64,000 bases of DNA from Anisodus tanguticus (lineage: Eukaryota > Streptophyta > Magnoliopsida > Solanales > Solanaceae): assembly GCA_034509755.1 (NCBI GenBank), contig CM067562.1, positions 34,783,501 through 34,847,500 on the forward strand, given 5' to 3'. How positions within the stretch are numbered: the first letter of the stretch is position 1; each line of letters begins with the position of its first letter. The notes below the pieces were generated by a model, which was given only the letters and a program-made list of their open reading frames with translations, had not been told where the DNA came from and searched no databases. Below are positions 32,553-45,100 of this stretch, piece by piece. The position numbers were made by a program, and so were the translations under genes.

Positions 32553-35500
32553 TCATTTCTTCTTGGCTTCTCCTGCCTTGGTCTGCAAAATTCAAGCAAC
32601 AATAGCATCAGCACAAGAATAATATAAATGTTGTAGCTGCAGAGGCCAAAATAAAAATCATTACCTTCTTGACACCGCGCACTTTCTTGGCTCTATTCTT
32701 CCGCTCCTTCATCTGCTTCCTGGACTTCTCAACCTTTGTGTCTAATCCATTCTGCAAGTGTTGTTCAACAGTCGAACAAATTAGCCAAAAAGGCACAAAC
32801 AAATTCAATCATTAAGCCCACTATTCAACACTGAAGGTGCACTCAACATAATGGAATATGAAAACTAAAGCATCTACTTTACTTAAAGATGAGTATTCGA
32901 ATTAGCATCGAAGGCTACAGTGTACTATAACAGCTCAACGAGATAAACTTACAAAAGAAAAGGCAACAGTGACAAATGCAACACCAATCCAAGAATCAAC
33001 TGGATGAGCAAGGAAAGGACTTTGAGAGAATTTTTTTGAGCTAGGTAGGACTGGAGGAAGAGATATGGTCTGAATGATCTTAAACAGAACATAGCTCAAA
33101 CTAATATAGCCTTTTCTACTACTGGCTCAAAGTCCTGCAGCTTGCTATTATTTTTCAATAGCAAAAGAGCAGAAGATAGCATTATTGAGGTTGTGTAACA
33201 CACTTAACTTCTGAAAATGAAGAAACTGAACATGCAAGTTTTGCAATGCCAGCTAGTCCTTTTTTAATAAAATTCCCAACAAAATTAGCACAAGGAATCA
33301 AGGGAACATGACCTATGGTGTAAATAATTCTTGTAAGCATATATTTCGAAGATTCTTAAGTTGACCGATAACTATATGATGATCTTTTACTACATATTCC
33401 TCTATAATATGGTTTATACACAAAAAACAAACAAGGAGCAATGAGATAAACTAGATGCAAGACATCTTGCACACATCACAAATTTTAGCACGCATAAATC
33501 TTTAGAAACAAGAAAGATTGTTTCTATAATTTCTGTGCTTATACGCTTTTAAGGAACAACGCACAAAGTGCAATTGGAAAACAATGTAGCAACATTTTTC
33601 ACACTAAGGCTATAAGATACTGAAACTACAGAAACAATTCAAAAGATTATAAGCGGTGAAGTGACATAAGATCCTTTCATCTATCAAACTTACAAGGGGT
33701 TTTGTTACCACATAACCTTGTTGACTTAATGACTTTTATGCTAACATAAAACTCTTAAGTGGCTCTTACCCTGATCAGCCTGTATTTTGGCTCGTATTTC
33801 TTTGCATTTTCGACAGAATCATAGATCAAGCCAAAACCAGTAGATTTGCCTCCTCCAAAGTGGGTCCTAAATTTGAACACAAAGATTGCATTGGGATCTT
33901 TCACCTCATACATCCTTGCCAATTTCTCTTTCAACTCAGCCTGCAATGACATTTTAGCATGTACGATATAAAAACTAAAAGCATATAACAACCAAATGTG
34001 CTATAAGTGCTTAGTGTGCGCTCTCTCTCTCACACTCTCTCTCTCTTTAATAATCATGGTGTCCAGGTCAGCTCGAGTACACATCAACTAATTCCACGGG
34101 ATACTTGCTATCTCTCACTATCTCCACCAAGGCTTGGACAGATGTGAAGAAATCACCTAATTTTTTTACCTGGGATTTGAGCCCTGAGACCTCATGGTTC
34201 TCAAACCCACTCTCCCTATTATCAATTAACTACATATCAATTTTAAACTAGTAGAAGGGTAGTAGGTAGTCGAGCGTTTACACTTACAAACTGGTAGTTG
34301 TAGTATTATTATGGTAAGTCCACTTAGCCTATCATATTAGTAATACTAGTAAGGCATTATTGCTTTATAGTAGCGTTTGATTTTTACTGTTGTGTTCTTA
34401 AGTGTACTTTGTTTATGTTATGTACCTGCATTAGTTACTGCCTCTTTTTCAGAATGCGCTAGCATGACTTATTCGCATTTGATACCAGCATTTTCTTACC
34501 GCTTAAATTTCTTGTCCGGGTCTGACCGTTTCTTTTGTTTTCTTGTGATTATGCTCTGTCTTGAGCAGAGGGTCTCTCGAAAAAAGTCGTTCTACCTACC
34601 AAGGTAGAGGTAAGGTCTGCGTACACTCTACCCTCCCCAGATCCCACGTTGTGGGACTTCACTAGGTATGTTGTTGTTGTAGGACTCAACTATTCAGATC
34701 CTTTATATCCTTTTAAAGGATTCATCAAACGTAAATATCTTCAAGCTGACCGTTAACCTACTCTGCTACTCAGAAAACTGTAATAGAAGGAACTTAGGAA
34801 TTTGTCACTAGGTATTTGACCAAATAGAATCGTCCAGTTCCTATAGAACCTATCACTAAAATACCCCTAGAGGGGGATAAGGCTAAGAGGAACGAAAAGA
34901 GTTTTCCATGCTATGGGAAATGAAAACTGCTTTCCCCACACAAAGTTTGTAATAAGTGATTGTCTTATAATGAACAAGGAATATGCGTCTTTCTGCTAAG
35001 CAGGATGAACTGATTGAACTCATAATCAATGATATGCTTTTTATGAATTTAACAAGCTATACTTTGTATTAGATAAGCAATTTTATCTCTCAATGACAAC
35101 TAAGACAACATTCACTTGGCCACAATCCGAACTAGGTTGGCTGCCTATATGACTACTCAATCTCCATTTTGATCTAAACTCATCTCATTCTAATACTCAA
35201 TAATTTGTCTTAACAACAGCTAAATATCTGAAATTGCAAGGCCCTCAATAAAAGTAAAGCAAAACAAATCCAATAATAGTTTGTCAAACCTTAGAAACGT
35301 TAGCCCTTCCAGGATGCAAGACATCGATAATCTGAAAAATTGGCATGCCATTAGAACATATAATTAACAGTTCTTAGTATTAACATTAAGGGGCCGTATG
35401 GTTGGGAACAAGCTATCCCGGGATTAATTATCCCGGATTAGTTATTCCACCCTCCCACAGGATAAAAATAACACTACAATCCCGGAATAACTAATCCTGG

Positions 35501-35674
35501 TGCGATTTTATTCCAACCAAACATGGAATAAATTCATCTCAAACTTAATACCGGAATTAAACCAAACGAGCCCTAACATTAATAATAAGTGTTAAGACTT
35601 ACGAATTGTTTCCTTGCAAGAAGACGATTGGTCATGAATTTCCTTGTTCTAATTGTCACTGCCTTGTCCGCCAT
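32553..35674 (-). CDS. RPS24: 40S ribosomal protein eS24 (RPS24), five coding exons
   Basis: Coding exons are 35674-35603, 35331-35290, 33940-33770, 32751-32665 and 32582-32553 (72, 42, 171, 87 and 30 nt). All junctions are GT-AG at phase 0, and the total of 402 nt gives 133 residues, the normal length of plant eS24. Blocks include MADKAVTIRTRKFMTNRLL, DVLHPGRANVSK, ELKEKLARMYEVKD, THFGGGKSTGFGLIYD, YEPKYRLIR and the basic tail ending TKAGEAKKK. The protein is part of the 40S subunit body. Intron 2 holds an RTE LINE tail and intron 1 a Tourist MITE; neither touches splice sites. A non-coding first exon is likely upstream. All coding features look intact, so this is probably an expressed gene. 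Confidence 0.96.
34021..34046. repeat. CT-rich microsatellite in RPS24 intron 2
   Basis: CTCTCTCTCTCACACTCTCT and continuation. Confidence 0.8.
34240..34680 (+). mobile_element. RTE-type LINE 3' end within RPS24 intron 2
   Basis: It is the reverse complement of 39110-39580: it shares GTAGTAGGTAGTCGAGCG, AGAGGTAAGGTCTGCGTACA and CACTAGGTATGTTGTTGTTG. It ends in a TTG-type simple repeat, as RTE elements do, and is 5'-truncated. Confidence 0.8.
35390..35573. mobile_element. Tourist/PIF-Harbinger-type MITE in RPS24 intron 1
   Basis: The ends are GGGGCCGTATGGTTGGG and, reversed, GGGCTCGTTTGGTTTAA, with TAA at 35387-35389 and 35574-35576. It is the same family as 22324-22519 (shared TCCCGGAATAACTAAT and TTTTAT(T/C)CCAACCAAAC). 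Confidence 0.85.
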
Positions 35675-35793
35675 TTTCTGTTAGAATAATTCACCTCAAA
35701 ATTCAACTAAAATCTACTTATAGATATGTAATATACATATAAAGAATTTATGATTCATTAATACAAAGTAAGGAGATATGAAATAATACTCAC

Positions 35794-35880
35794 TATGCCT
35801 CTGAAAAATATACCGGCGCCTCCGCTCTGAATTCTTGCTCTCAACTTAGCAAAAATGGAGGCTTTGTTTCTAGGGTTTTT
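35794..35880 (-). other. Probable non-coding first exon of RPS24
   Basis: On the minus strand, AAACCCTAGAAACAAAGCC (a telobox-like AAACCCTA typical of ribosomal-protein gene leaders) is followed by a leader that ends AGGCATA before a strong donor GTGAGT. The acceptor TTCTAACAG lies four bases before the ATG. The transcription start is estimated only. Confidence 0.6.
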
Positions 35881-35934
35881 GAGTTTTTAGAACCTCTATT
35901 TGGGCCGTTCAACGAGCGGCTGGCCCATTTGGGG

Positions 35935-36180
35935 AGGTAAGAAAAAATTTCATTATTTTTAATAATTATTTTATAAAAATAAAAAAAATATAAAATATAA
36001 ATTTGAGGATGGGGTAGGGCATGGGGTGGAGGGGGTAGGGGGAGGAGGTAGGAAAATATTTCATATTTTTATATTTTTTTATAAAAATAAAAAGAATATG
36101 AAATAGAAATTTGAGGATGGGGGTAGGGCATGGGGTGGAGGGGGTAGGTGTGGGTAGGGGCGGAGGGGAGGTGGGGTAGA
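35935..36180. repeat. G-rich / AT-hairpin satellite-like repeat upstream of RPS24
   Basis: Two to three cycles of A/T blocks (TATAAAAATAAAAAGAATA, then AAATTTGAGGATGG) alternate with GGGGTAGGGCATGGGGTGG. It is the reverse complement of the array at 16019-16860. It begins about 60 bp upstream of the estimated transcription start. Confidence 0.85.
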
Positions 36181-37231
36181 AGTTAATGTACTTTCAAAGT
36201 GGGCCGAAATAAAAATTGAATATTTTGGCCGATTTACGCAAAGTTCATTTTTTAAGACACATTTAGACTTTGAGTCAGGCTAGTTTATGATGTTTTACTT
36301 ATTTTTATTATTTTAACTTAAAAATAAGTGTTTAAAAGTATTTTTTTTATTTTATTCAAACACCACAAAAGTGCATATAAGCTATTTTGGCTTAAAAGCA
36401 CTTAGAATAACTCAATCCAAACAAGCTCTTTGTCCCTACTTGTAAAAGTTATACAAATATACCTTTTAAAAAATTACTTTTCAAATAACATTAGATTGTG
36501 ATCTAATGTTTGCTCATTTGTTTCTCAATCTTACATACAAAATATTTTATTGTCGTCTAACGTTTGAATCACTTATAAAATTTTAAATCATGATCTAATA
36601 TTTTCTCGTACAATTTATAATTTTTTTCCAAAGTAATCTTTAGGTCTCAGTCTAAAAAGTCTATTAGTTGTAAAGAAAAAAAAAATTATTTACTGAATAG
36701 TTGTCCAAAAAAGTAGGCACTATCATGGAGTTTCATTCATATAGAGCTTTACTTTTAAATTTTAAAATTCCATATAGTGATTATTTTCAATTACAGGGCT
36801 AAAAGGTGGTCAGTCCATGCTGTTACTACAATTTTCACAGTAACTGATGCAATGTTATTTTCCATGAAAAGAAATAAAAACTAAGGCTTCTAAAGATGTT
36901 GTTTACTCTCATATAGTTTCCATGTGAACTCATTTTTGTTGTAAACAAAAAAAAAATTGTTGTAAACAAAAGCATAATACAAGGAATCTGTAATCGTAAA
37001 TCAGAAAAGCTTTACCGGTGAGATACATGTCCATTTTCAACTTTGGTGATAGACCTTTGTTCATGTTTTGTGTAAATATAAAAAGCTATAATATGTTAAA
37101 CGGAGTGAAAAAGAATACAACTCCAACTTAGGAATAACAATGTTCAAATAATTTGGTGTGTAGAAGTGGATACAACATGCGTTTCATTTCCACTAGTGCT
37201 AAGAGATAAGATTTTCAAGGAAATGATATTA
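36181..37231. other. Intergenic, nothing recognised
   Basis: A/T-rich. About 36480-36650 has loosely repeated TTGTGATCTAATG / TCATGATCTAATA text, too diverged to classify. Confidence 0.35.
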
Positions 37232-37576
37232 AGGGTGTGTACTGTACGAAGGGAAATGTTTTTCATTGATTGTAATAAGCGGCTGTTTAATTATTTTCTT
37301 GTGTTCGGTACGTAAGCAAAAAAATATTATTATAAAAGCGTTTATATATAATCTAAACAAAAGTACAAGAAATGGGAAGATGAGTTGTGTTGAAAGGAAG
37401 GAGACACAATCAATATTGAATGTCATTTGTGGAACTGGTTTTCCCCTATTTTTACTAGGGAAATCATTTTCTAATTTTGAAGTAACTTATTTTAAAAAAT
37501 ATATATATTTTTTCTAAAAATTTTGATCAAACGAACATGAAAAAATAAAAAAAAAACTCCATACCAAATACACCCT
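37232..37576. mobile_element. MITE, family unclear
   Basis: The ends AGGGTGTGTACTGTACG and, reversed, AGGGTGTATTTGGTATGG are inverted copies with indels. The interior is A/T-rich and no convincing target duplication was found. Confidence 0.55.
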
Positions 37577-38220
37577 AGGTTCCAAGTGAATATAGTTGAA
37601 GTTGGGTTTAAGGATTATCTCTAAAGTTTTCGTGTGAAAATAATAATCATTCTATTTTTTAATTTCCTTGAAAATTTTAGTTAATATAACACCTTTTAAT
37701 GAGAAGTTAAAAGAATAAAAAAATCCTTTGTAAGATAGATTTGCAGGGTTCAGCAAAAAAAAATTGTGTTATAATATTGATATGGTAGTTGTATAGAAGT
37801 ATCAACAAGGTTTATTAGGAAGTTATAAATTTTCTTTTTTTCATTGTCCATTAGAAAGTTATAAATTTTGACTAAACGAAAACGATCTCACAATTATTCA
37901 ACCATGGTGTTGTATTCTTAAAAAATTTAATCTGGAAAACCAAACATATAATTTATCATACGTGAAAGTTCATTTGGAACAATATAGATTAAGTCGATTA
38001 AAACAAGATACGAATCATTTTGCAATCATCTCAAAAGTTTTTTTTTGTTATACACGTGGATAGAACTAAACAAACAATTTTTTATATTTTTCAGCAAAGT
38101 GTTCTTTAGATTAAATTGAGCTACCTAGAATTAATTCAAGTGTCTAAAAAACAAATGTTGTTTATACCTTCTAATATAGTTTTAAATGGTTTGACTTGAG
38201 CTATCTTGATAGGATTTCGA
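37577..38220. other. Intergenic, nothing recognised
   Basis: A/T-rich, no supported features. Confidence 0.35.
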
Positions 38221-38700
38221 GGAGCACACATGATTCAAATTGCTTCACTCGAGGCTGAGCTAAGAAATTTCAAGCCCTACAAGTCATGTTGATGCAAAGA
38301 GAGACTTTGGAGACATTTGAGGAGCTTCATAGGAGAGCGTATGACGTATGGATGATTGCTTGGTCGTGTGGAGTGAAGATGAGATGGAGGGAAACGATGG
38401 TGGTTAGCCATGCAAAGATATTTTCTAAATTCAAGCCATCATCCATAAAGAAGACTACCAAACAAGGTCATTACTTCATTAAGGGTATTATTGTAATAAT
38501 TAGTCTAGTATTCTTTAGCTTGTTTAGTATAAATATCATACTTGATCATTTCATTACGAAGATTTTGACGATTGATGAATTGAGAGTAAAACTCTTGTTA
38601 GCTACTTTGTAGTGTTAGCTAGCGATTAGTGTAGATTATAGAGTGATAGCAAAATTAAGGTGGATTCCTTGGTTGTCTATTGAACTTGTTCATAATTCTC
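38221..38700 (+). mobile_element. Possible retroelement fragment (gag-like piece and LTR-like text)
   Basis: A plus-strand open frame (QRETLETFEELHRRAYDVWM...) resembles retroelement gag text. It runs into sequence of LTR character: TAGTATAAATATCATACTTG with a TATA-like core, and GAATTGAGAGTAAAACTC. No boundaries or second LTR were found. The assignment is tentative. Confidence 0.3.
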
Positions 38701-39109
38701 ACATGATATCACTCACTTGTGGAATCATCTTCATAGCATAGGTACTTTTATGGATTAATCTTCAGGAGGTCTTTGATTTGACATACCTTTGGTTGCATAT
38801 TGATTTCTATTCTTGTGTCTTGCTTTTTATCCGAGTTGTTGCTTGATTTGGTTTATTTCATTGAGGTCTAAGCTTTCATATAGTTTAGGTTGCTTTGAAT
38901 GTCGTTGATTGATCAATCCTCTATCTTTCAATTCCGTGTATCAAATCCTATAGTTCTTTAGGATTCTATCATATATAGAATTAGTTCAAAGTTCATGTAG
39001 CTAAAATGATTTTAAATAAGTAGTATATTTTTAGTACGTCCTGTTCAAATATCGCCAGTTAGACGTGTAACAATCTTTTAAGTCAGTTTGACCCATCTAC
39101 CCAAATCCA
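38701..39109. other. Intergenic, nothing recognised
   Basis: T-rich, no supported features. Confidence 0.3.
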
Positions 39110-40590
39110 ATAACAACATACCTAGTGAAATCTCACAATGTGAGGTCTGAGGGGGTAGAGTGTACGTAGACCTTACCTTTACCTTAGTAGATAAATCAGT
39201 TGTTTCTGAGAGACCATCGGCTCAAGACAAAGCATAAGCAAAAGCAAAAGCAAAGCAAGAGAAACGGTTAAATTCGGTAAGAAAAAAATTTAAAGCAGTA
39301 TGAAAATGCTGGTATCAAAAGCGAATAAGCCATGATAGTGCATTCCGAAAAAGTAAGCAGTAACTAGCGCAAGTAAATAAGTTAAACAAAGTACACTAAA
39401 GGACACATAGCAACAGAATCAAACTACAAGGGACTATAAAGCAATAATGTGCATATTAGTATGATAGGCTAAGCGGATCTACAATAATAACACTACAACT
39501 ATCAGTTTGCAAGCGTAAGTAGGACTACGCTCGACTACCTACTACATTTCTACCCTAATCTGTATCCTTCATAACCACTATCTAAGGTCATGTCCTCAGT
39601 AAGTTGCACATGCGCCATATCCCGTCTAATCACCTCTCCCTAATACTTTTTCGGCCTACCTCTACCCCTCTTGAACCCGTCCATATCCAACCTCTCACAC
39701 ATTAGCATTGGGGCATTCGTGTCTCTCCTCTGCACATGCCCGAACCATCTCAACCTAGCTTCTCGCATCTTATCCTCCACCGAGGCCACTCCCACTCTGT
39801 CTCGGATATCATCATTTCTAATCTTATCACTCTTTGTATGCCACACACCCATCTCAGCATCCTCATCTCCGCAACTTTCATCTTTTGGATGTGCAAAGTC
39901 TTGACTGACCAACACTCCGCCCCCATACAACATAGTCGGTCTAACCACCACCCTATAGAACTTGCCTTTAAGTTTTGATGGGACCTTTTTGTCGAACAAG
40001 ACTCCAGATGCGAGCCTCCATTTCATCCACCTTGCCCTAATAGGATGTGACATCGTCATCAATCTCTCCATCCCATTGGATAATAGACCTAAGGTACTTG
40101 AAGCTTCATTTCTTTGGAATGACCTAAGTATCAAACCTCACCTCCACACTTGTCTCAAGGCCGCTCCTGTTAATAAACTTGCACTCCAAGTATTATGTCT
40201 TGGTCCTACTCAGCCTGAACCCTTTAGATTCCAGAATGTGTCTCCAAACCTCCAGCTCAGCGTTCACTCCGATGCGAGTCTCATCAATCATGACTATGTC
40301 GTCTGCGAATAACATACACCATGGCACCTCCTTTTGGATTTGCCGCGTCAGTCCATCCATCACCAAGGCAAATAAGAATGGGCTAAGAGCTGATCCCTAA
40401 TGCAACCTCATCATCACCGGAAAGTGCTCCGAGTCTCCTCCTACTGTCCGTACCCTGGTCTTGACTCTATCATTCATATCTTTGATCGTCGTAGTGTACG
40501 CCACATGTACACTTCTAACCTCCAAACATATCCATAAAACCTCCTTAGGAACTTTGCCGTATGTCCTCTACCCAAATCCCTCATACTAAA
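39110..40590 (-). mobile_element. RTE-type LINE, 5'-truncated, with broken reverse transcriptase
   Basis: On the minus strand the reverse-transcriptase palm can be followed: GSALSPFLFALVMDGL, CMLFADDIVMIDETR (catalytic FADD near 40300), then VVVRPTMLYGGGVL and KIRNDDIRDRVGVASVEDKM, followed by REARLRWFGHVQRRDT and the terminal GRGRPKK. This C-terminal order is specific to plant RTE LINEs. A stop replaces Gln before GSALSP and there are frameshifts. The 3'UTR (39590 to 39110) ends in the GTTGTTATT-type tail. Tails of the same family occur elsewhere in the window. Confidence 0.88.
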
Positions 40591-40868
40591 AATCAAAACT
40601 CGAAAGTATAGAAAATAATGTAAAATATTATTTTCTTAAAATGTTTTACTACGTAAGGGTAGGGGAAAGGAAAATGGGGAGGGGATTACAACGTGGTCAT
40701 TCGAACCCTTACCAACAAGATGAAAGTTCAGATAGTCAACCAACTGAGGTACTAGATTCCTGCTTTTTTTGCACCATTTTTTTTTTTTGAAATTTAGCAT
40801 AAGTTAACTTAAATTCAAGTACCCTCTCAGTAAACAACAAAGAAAACTGTCAAGATCATGGTGAATAT
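40591..40868. other. Short spacer between LINE and copia
   Basis: GGGGAGGGGATTACAACGTGG and a T-run; nothing else was recognised. Confidence 0.3.
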
Positions 40869-42114
40869 TGTTGGGAGATTTGCTCTATGGTACTTTATAA
40901 AGCAGTATGGAAAGTATTTAACTATTACAAGTATTCGAAAGGATAAACAAAGATTTCAATAATTCAACATGGAATCTGAAATTACAATCGTTACACAAGT
41001 AAAAACTGGAAATTCCAGTTTTGTAGAAGACGGAAAAATGTAAATTGTTTTTGCTGAGTCGAGTGTAGCACTCTGTCCTTAAGACAATATTGCCCCGTAT
41101 GTATCCTTTATACGTCCTGGACAATTTGTCTCCCAAGATAAAACAGCAATGGAACCCTTGAGCAAAGGAAACTCAAGAGCTACCGTGAAGAATATTGAGT
41201 AACGAAATAATGCTTGGAAGTTGTAGGAAGAAAACTATTTTGGTTGTGTATTTTCGTGCACTGTTTTGCTGCATCTCTTACTTGTTAACTCTTGTGCTCA
41301 ACAATGGTGTAAGGGGGTGTTTATATAGGTGAGGGAGGGGCTCAAAAACGCCTGAAAGCGCCTCCATAATAGCCAAATAATGGCCATTATGGAGGTAGTA
41401 AAGTCACCAACATAAATGGTGAAAGACCAACGGATTTGGCCATTATAGGAGGAGTAATTCAGCCAAAATAAATGGCTAAATTGAGTGCTTGGCTTTTCTG
41501 TCTTGACCGTCGAAATTCGAACTTCGGGGACCAAACTGTACATCTTGAAACTTCGGGGACCAAACCGCACATCCGAAAGAATTCTCGGTCCAAATCGTAT
41601 ATCCGAAACTTCGGGATCAAAGCGTACTTCTGGCAAAGTTTTTTGGCCCAAAAAGATAATATCAGAAGACCCACAGCCCGTGACCCGTGACCGTGACCCG
41701 TGACCCGGAACCCGGAACCGGACGGGACGGGCGGGCGGCGGCGGCGCGCGTGTGGTCTTTCCTCGAACCGAAGCACATCTAGGTCCTCCCTCCTTTAAAC
41801 ACATGGGATACCCCTTGGGGTCCCAAACCCCAAACCAATTTCGAATCTTATATACACACCAATTCTTTCTTCCTCTACCGATGAGGGAGAATTACACACA
41901 ATACCACACTTTCCATGCTTCAAACACCTTACTTCGTGAACCAATATCTCTTTCATTTCTCAATGAAATTTGACGATTCTTGGCCCTACGGTTATCTACG
42001 TACTTAGTAGATCATGCATGTGTGAAGAACCGGATTCTCCAACATACGTTACACTAGTGTTTAAGCCGTTAAAGTTGGTCGGTCGCAACTCCCGCCAAAG
42101 GCAAATTTCCAACA
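40869..42114 (-). repeat. 3' LTR of the 6.5-kb copia element
   Basis: 1246 bp. In minus orientation it starts TGTTGGAAATTTGCC and ends CAACA. It differs from the partner LTR by scattered substitutions and short indels, mostly in 41500-41760. Confidence 0.9.
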
Positions 42115-45100
42115 ATCCCCTCTTGAAAGAGATTTTGGCGCACTCACATGGTGCCTTTTCATTTCCAAAGAATATTTCGGCGGACCGATGTTGCATAAGG
42201 AGAGGTAGCCTCGGCTTTGAACCTTCCATAGTTGAATACCATCGGACTTACTTCTTGCGCGGTGAACGTGATATCTTGAACCGTCGGTGTTTAGTGTAAG
42301 CCAAGACAACGGTACCAACACAACAAATTCCCTTACTCTCTTCTTCGTAATGTTTTGTCCGTTTTGGCCATGGACAACGTCTTGGATTCTTTAGTGCGTT
42401 CAATTTGAGGCGGCCCGTCCTCGCACTTAAATAGGTGGTCTCCTACAAGGTATCCTGCTATACCCCACTTCACAAGTGTTAGGAACCATTAAAAGTTTCC
42501 CAAAGACCTAACCTCAACCTGTTGAGGATCATTACAGTGTTTTGAAAACTTAACCTTTACCCATCTGCGAGATAGCACTTAACGTCTATCGCGGAACGGT
42601 TTTGGATTTGGTGTTTCTTTTCGAAATCACTATCCGAAGTGCTCATGCTTCCACCGAAGCGATCAACCGAACCTTTACAACTTAGTTTTCCCATTGAACC
42701 AAATTACCGGGATCTCCAGTTCGTAAGGTTGGGTTTCCACCGTATTGGTCCGTATATTTTGGGTTTTAAGCCCATTCCCCTAGACAGACGAACGCTTGAT
42801 CTCGGGTAGTCCCTTAGTTTGTAAACAAGGAAGTGACACCCGTGATGATCAATCGCCATACGATCTTATGTCTCCGACGGATCCCGACAGATATGTCCGT
42901 ACGCCGTCATCCGTGTCCTTCCCGAAGCCGACCGGCTAGCCACGTGTATAACCGCTGAAGGTACGGGTTTCTCCCAATAAGGGACGTCCTCTAAGGAGCC
43001 GTGAAGTTACTTAACTTCTTTCATGCTTTGTATAAAGCGATAAACTCGATTCCATCATGAATCGGCCGATGCAAGTTTGCTTAGAGGATTTTATAAGAAC
43101 CACCATATACATTTACTTGTGGCTTTGGTGTTCTTCGATCGATGTCCGCTTTGCATCACAAGTGTTCTCTCGTAACCATTGGACATCCGTAATACTATAA
43201 TCCGTAGATAAGCGAATAATTCGATATCGTCATATCCGACTTAACGCCTTCTATTGATCATGTATTAAGATCATCGGTGAACCTTAGTTCAACTAATATG
43301 TTTGTAGGACGATACGTGGTCGGTTGTAGTGTGTACAATACATTGAACTACACGTGACTTTGTGCATATCGCTCCTTGTCTATGGGTGCACCATGATTCC
43401 AATCGTTATATGATTCATATCCATTGGTGGCTTCAACGAGACCGTCAACTATCGACCGATCCGTTAGATGTCTTAGAAATCGAATTCCTAAGATGTCATC
43501 TCGTGATACCCATATCTTTCATATCGAGACTTTGTTTCAATATGACTTTTACTTTCGTATCGTTGGTTTTCCAACCGTTGGCTTTCTAACTTCGAGTCAA
43601 TGTTTCGTGGTCGATTCATTATTTTGTTTTATCGAAACTTTCGGGACCAAAATGTAAACATTTCAGGGACCAAAATGAAAGTTCGGGAAGAAGCCCAACA
43701 GTCCAGCAAACCAACTCTGATCCTCTTCTTCCAACTCTCCAGTTAGGAAGGCTGTTTCAACATCCATGCCACGCAAGACTGCAATGGCCCAAGATGTTAA
43801 GCTACTCACAGGGGAGCACTTGTACAAGTAGCCGAGGCTTTGAACTCGTCAGTAGATCCATCTACTTTGTACTCACTTTTGAGTATCCTTTTTCACAACC
43901 CAAAGGTTCTTTTTCCGGAGGAAGATCAACCATTACTCAAGTATGATTCTTTATGAGGAAATCTATTTCTCTCTTTGTAGCTTCTTTCCAAAGCAGCGCT
44001 TTTGGAGATGACAATTATTTGTTAATTGTCCATGGTTCATTCTCAACCATACACGCTAGAAGGACCTGGAACAAGTCTTTGTCCCCTTCTTTGCTCCGTC
44101 TCGGTTCAACATCTAGAATCCCCGAGTTCGCAGATCCGGAATATTAAGTTCCGGATAGGCAACTTTCGAGTCCTCGTAGATACGGAACGTCTAGTTCGGA
44201 CATCGAGCCCTCGCGGGTTCTTGTTAACCTTGAGCAATTACTCCTTTTTCCTTTTCCAAGGAAAGTTATCTCCAAAGAATTCAAAGCATTCTTTGACGCC
44301 AAGAGGCGATCAACACTATCGTTATTTGCGGATCCGGTGGATATGCAAATCTACGATCTTAGGTCGAACTTGACTGTTTCGGTAGTCCATCTTTTACCAA
44401 GCTACCCCACATAATTTGGGCGTACGACTTTGCGCTTGGCTAACTCCGTTGGACTGAAGTGGGAAATGAACAGTCGTTTAATGAACGATGCTTCACATTC
44501 TCCCCCTCTATCACTACGAATTTCTCAATCCGTAGGCTTAGTTGATTTTCAACTTCTGCTTTGTAGCGCTTATCCGCTTCAACAACTTCATCTTTGCTTT
44601 TCAACAAACAAAGGATATTATACGTTGTACCATCATCAATGAAGATCACAACGTACTTGTCTCCCCCCTCTATTTTGTATAAACTTCAAATCACCTAAGT
44701 AGGTGTGACTAAGTTCTAGAGGAGCAGTGCGTCTTTCGCTATTCCCTTGACAGAATTTGAAAAGGTGATTTTGCCTCTTCGCCTACCTCACATTCATTTT
44801 GAGGGTTTATGTCGACGGTAGGCAACAATCTCAACATCGTTAGCTTTTGAATGACTTGCTATTTAACGTGTCTTAATCTATGATGGCATAGATGCACGGA
44901 TTACAAATATATCATTCATTTGGCTACAGACATACTGTACCATTCTTAGTTATTACAGACCTGGTGGACTAATCTCAAACCAGCTTGACCAACAGCGTCC
45001 CTTAAACCAAGTTAGGAATATGTATCACCTCATCTTTGAGTGATCCCAATCCATGAAGTCCTATTGAGGACAACCTCTCCAACCCCTTCTACTTTAGAGG

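Noticed and set aside
39671..40400. Plus-strand open frames
   Set aside because: Antisense to the LINE reverse transcriptase, which reads as a known family on the minus strand.
41298..42321. Several open frames of 70-168 codons
   Set aside because: They lie in the copia LTR, recur in the partner LTR and have no protein similarity.
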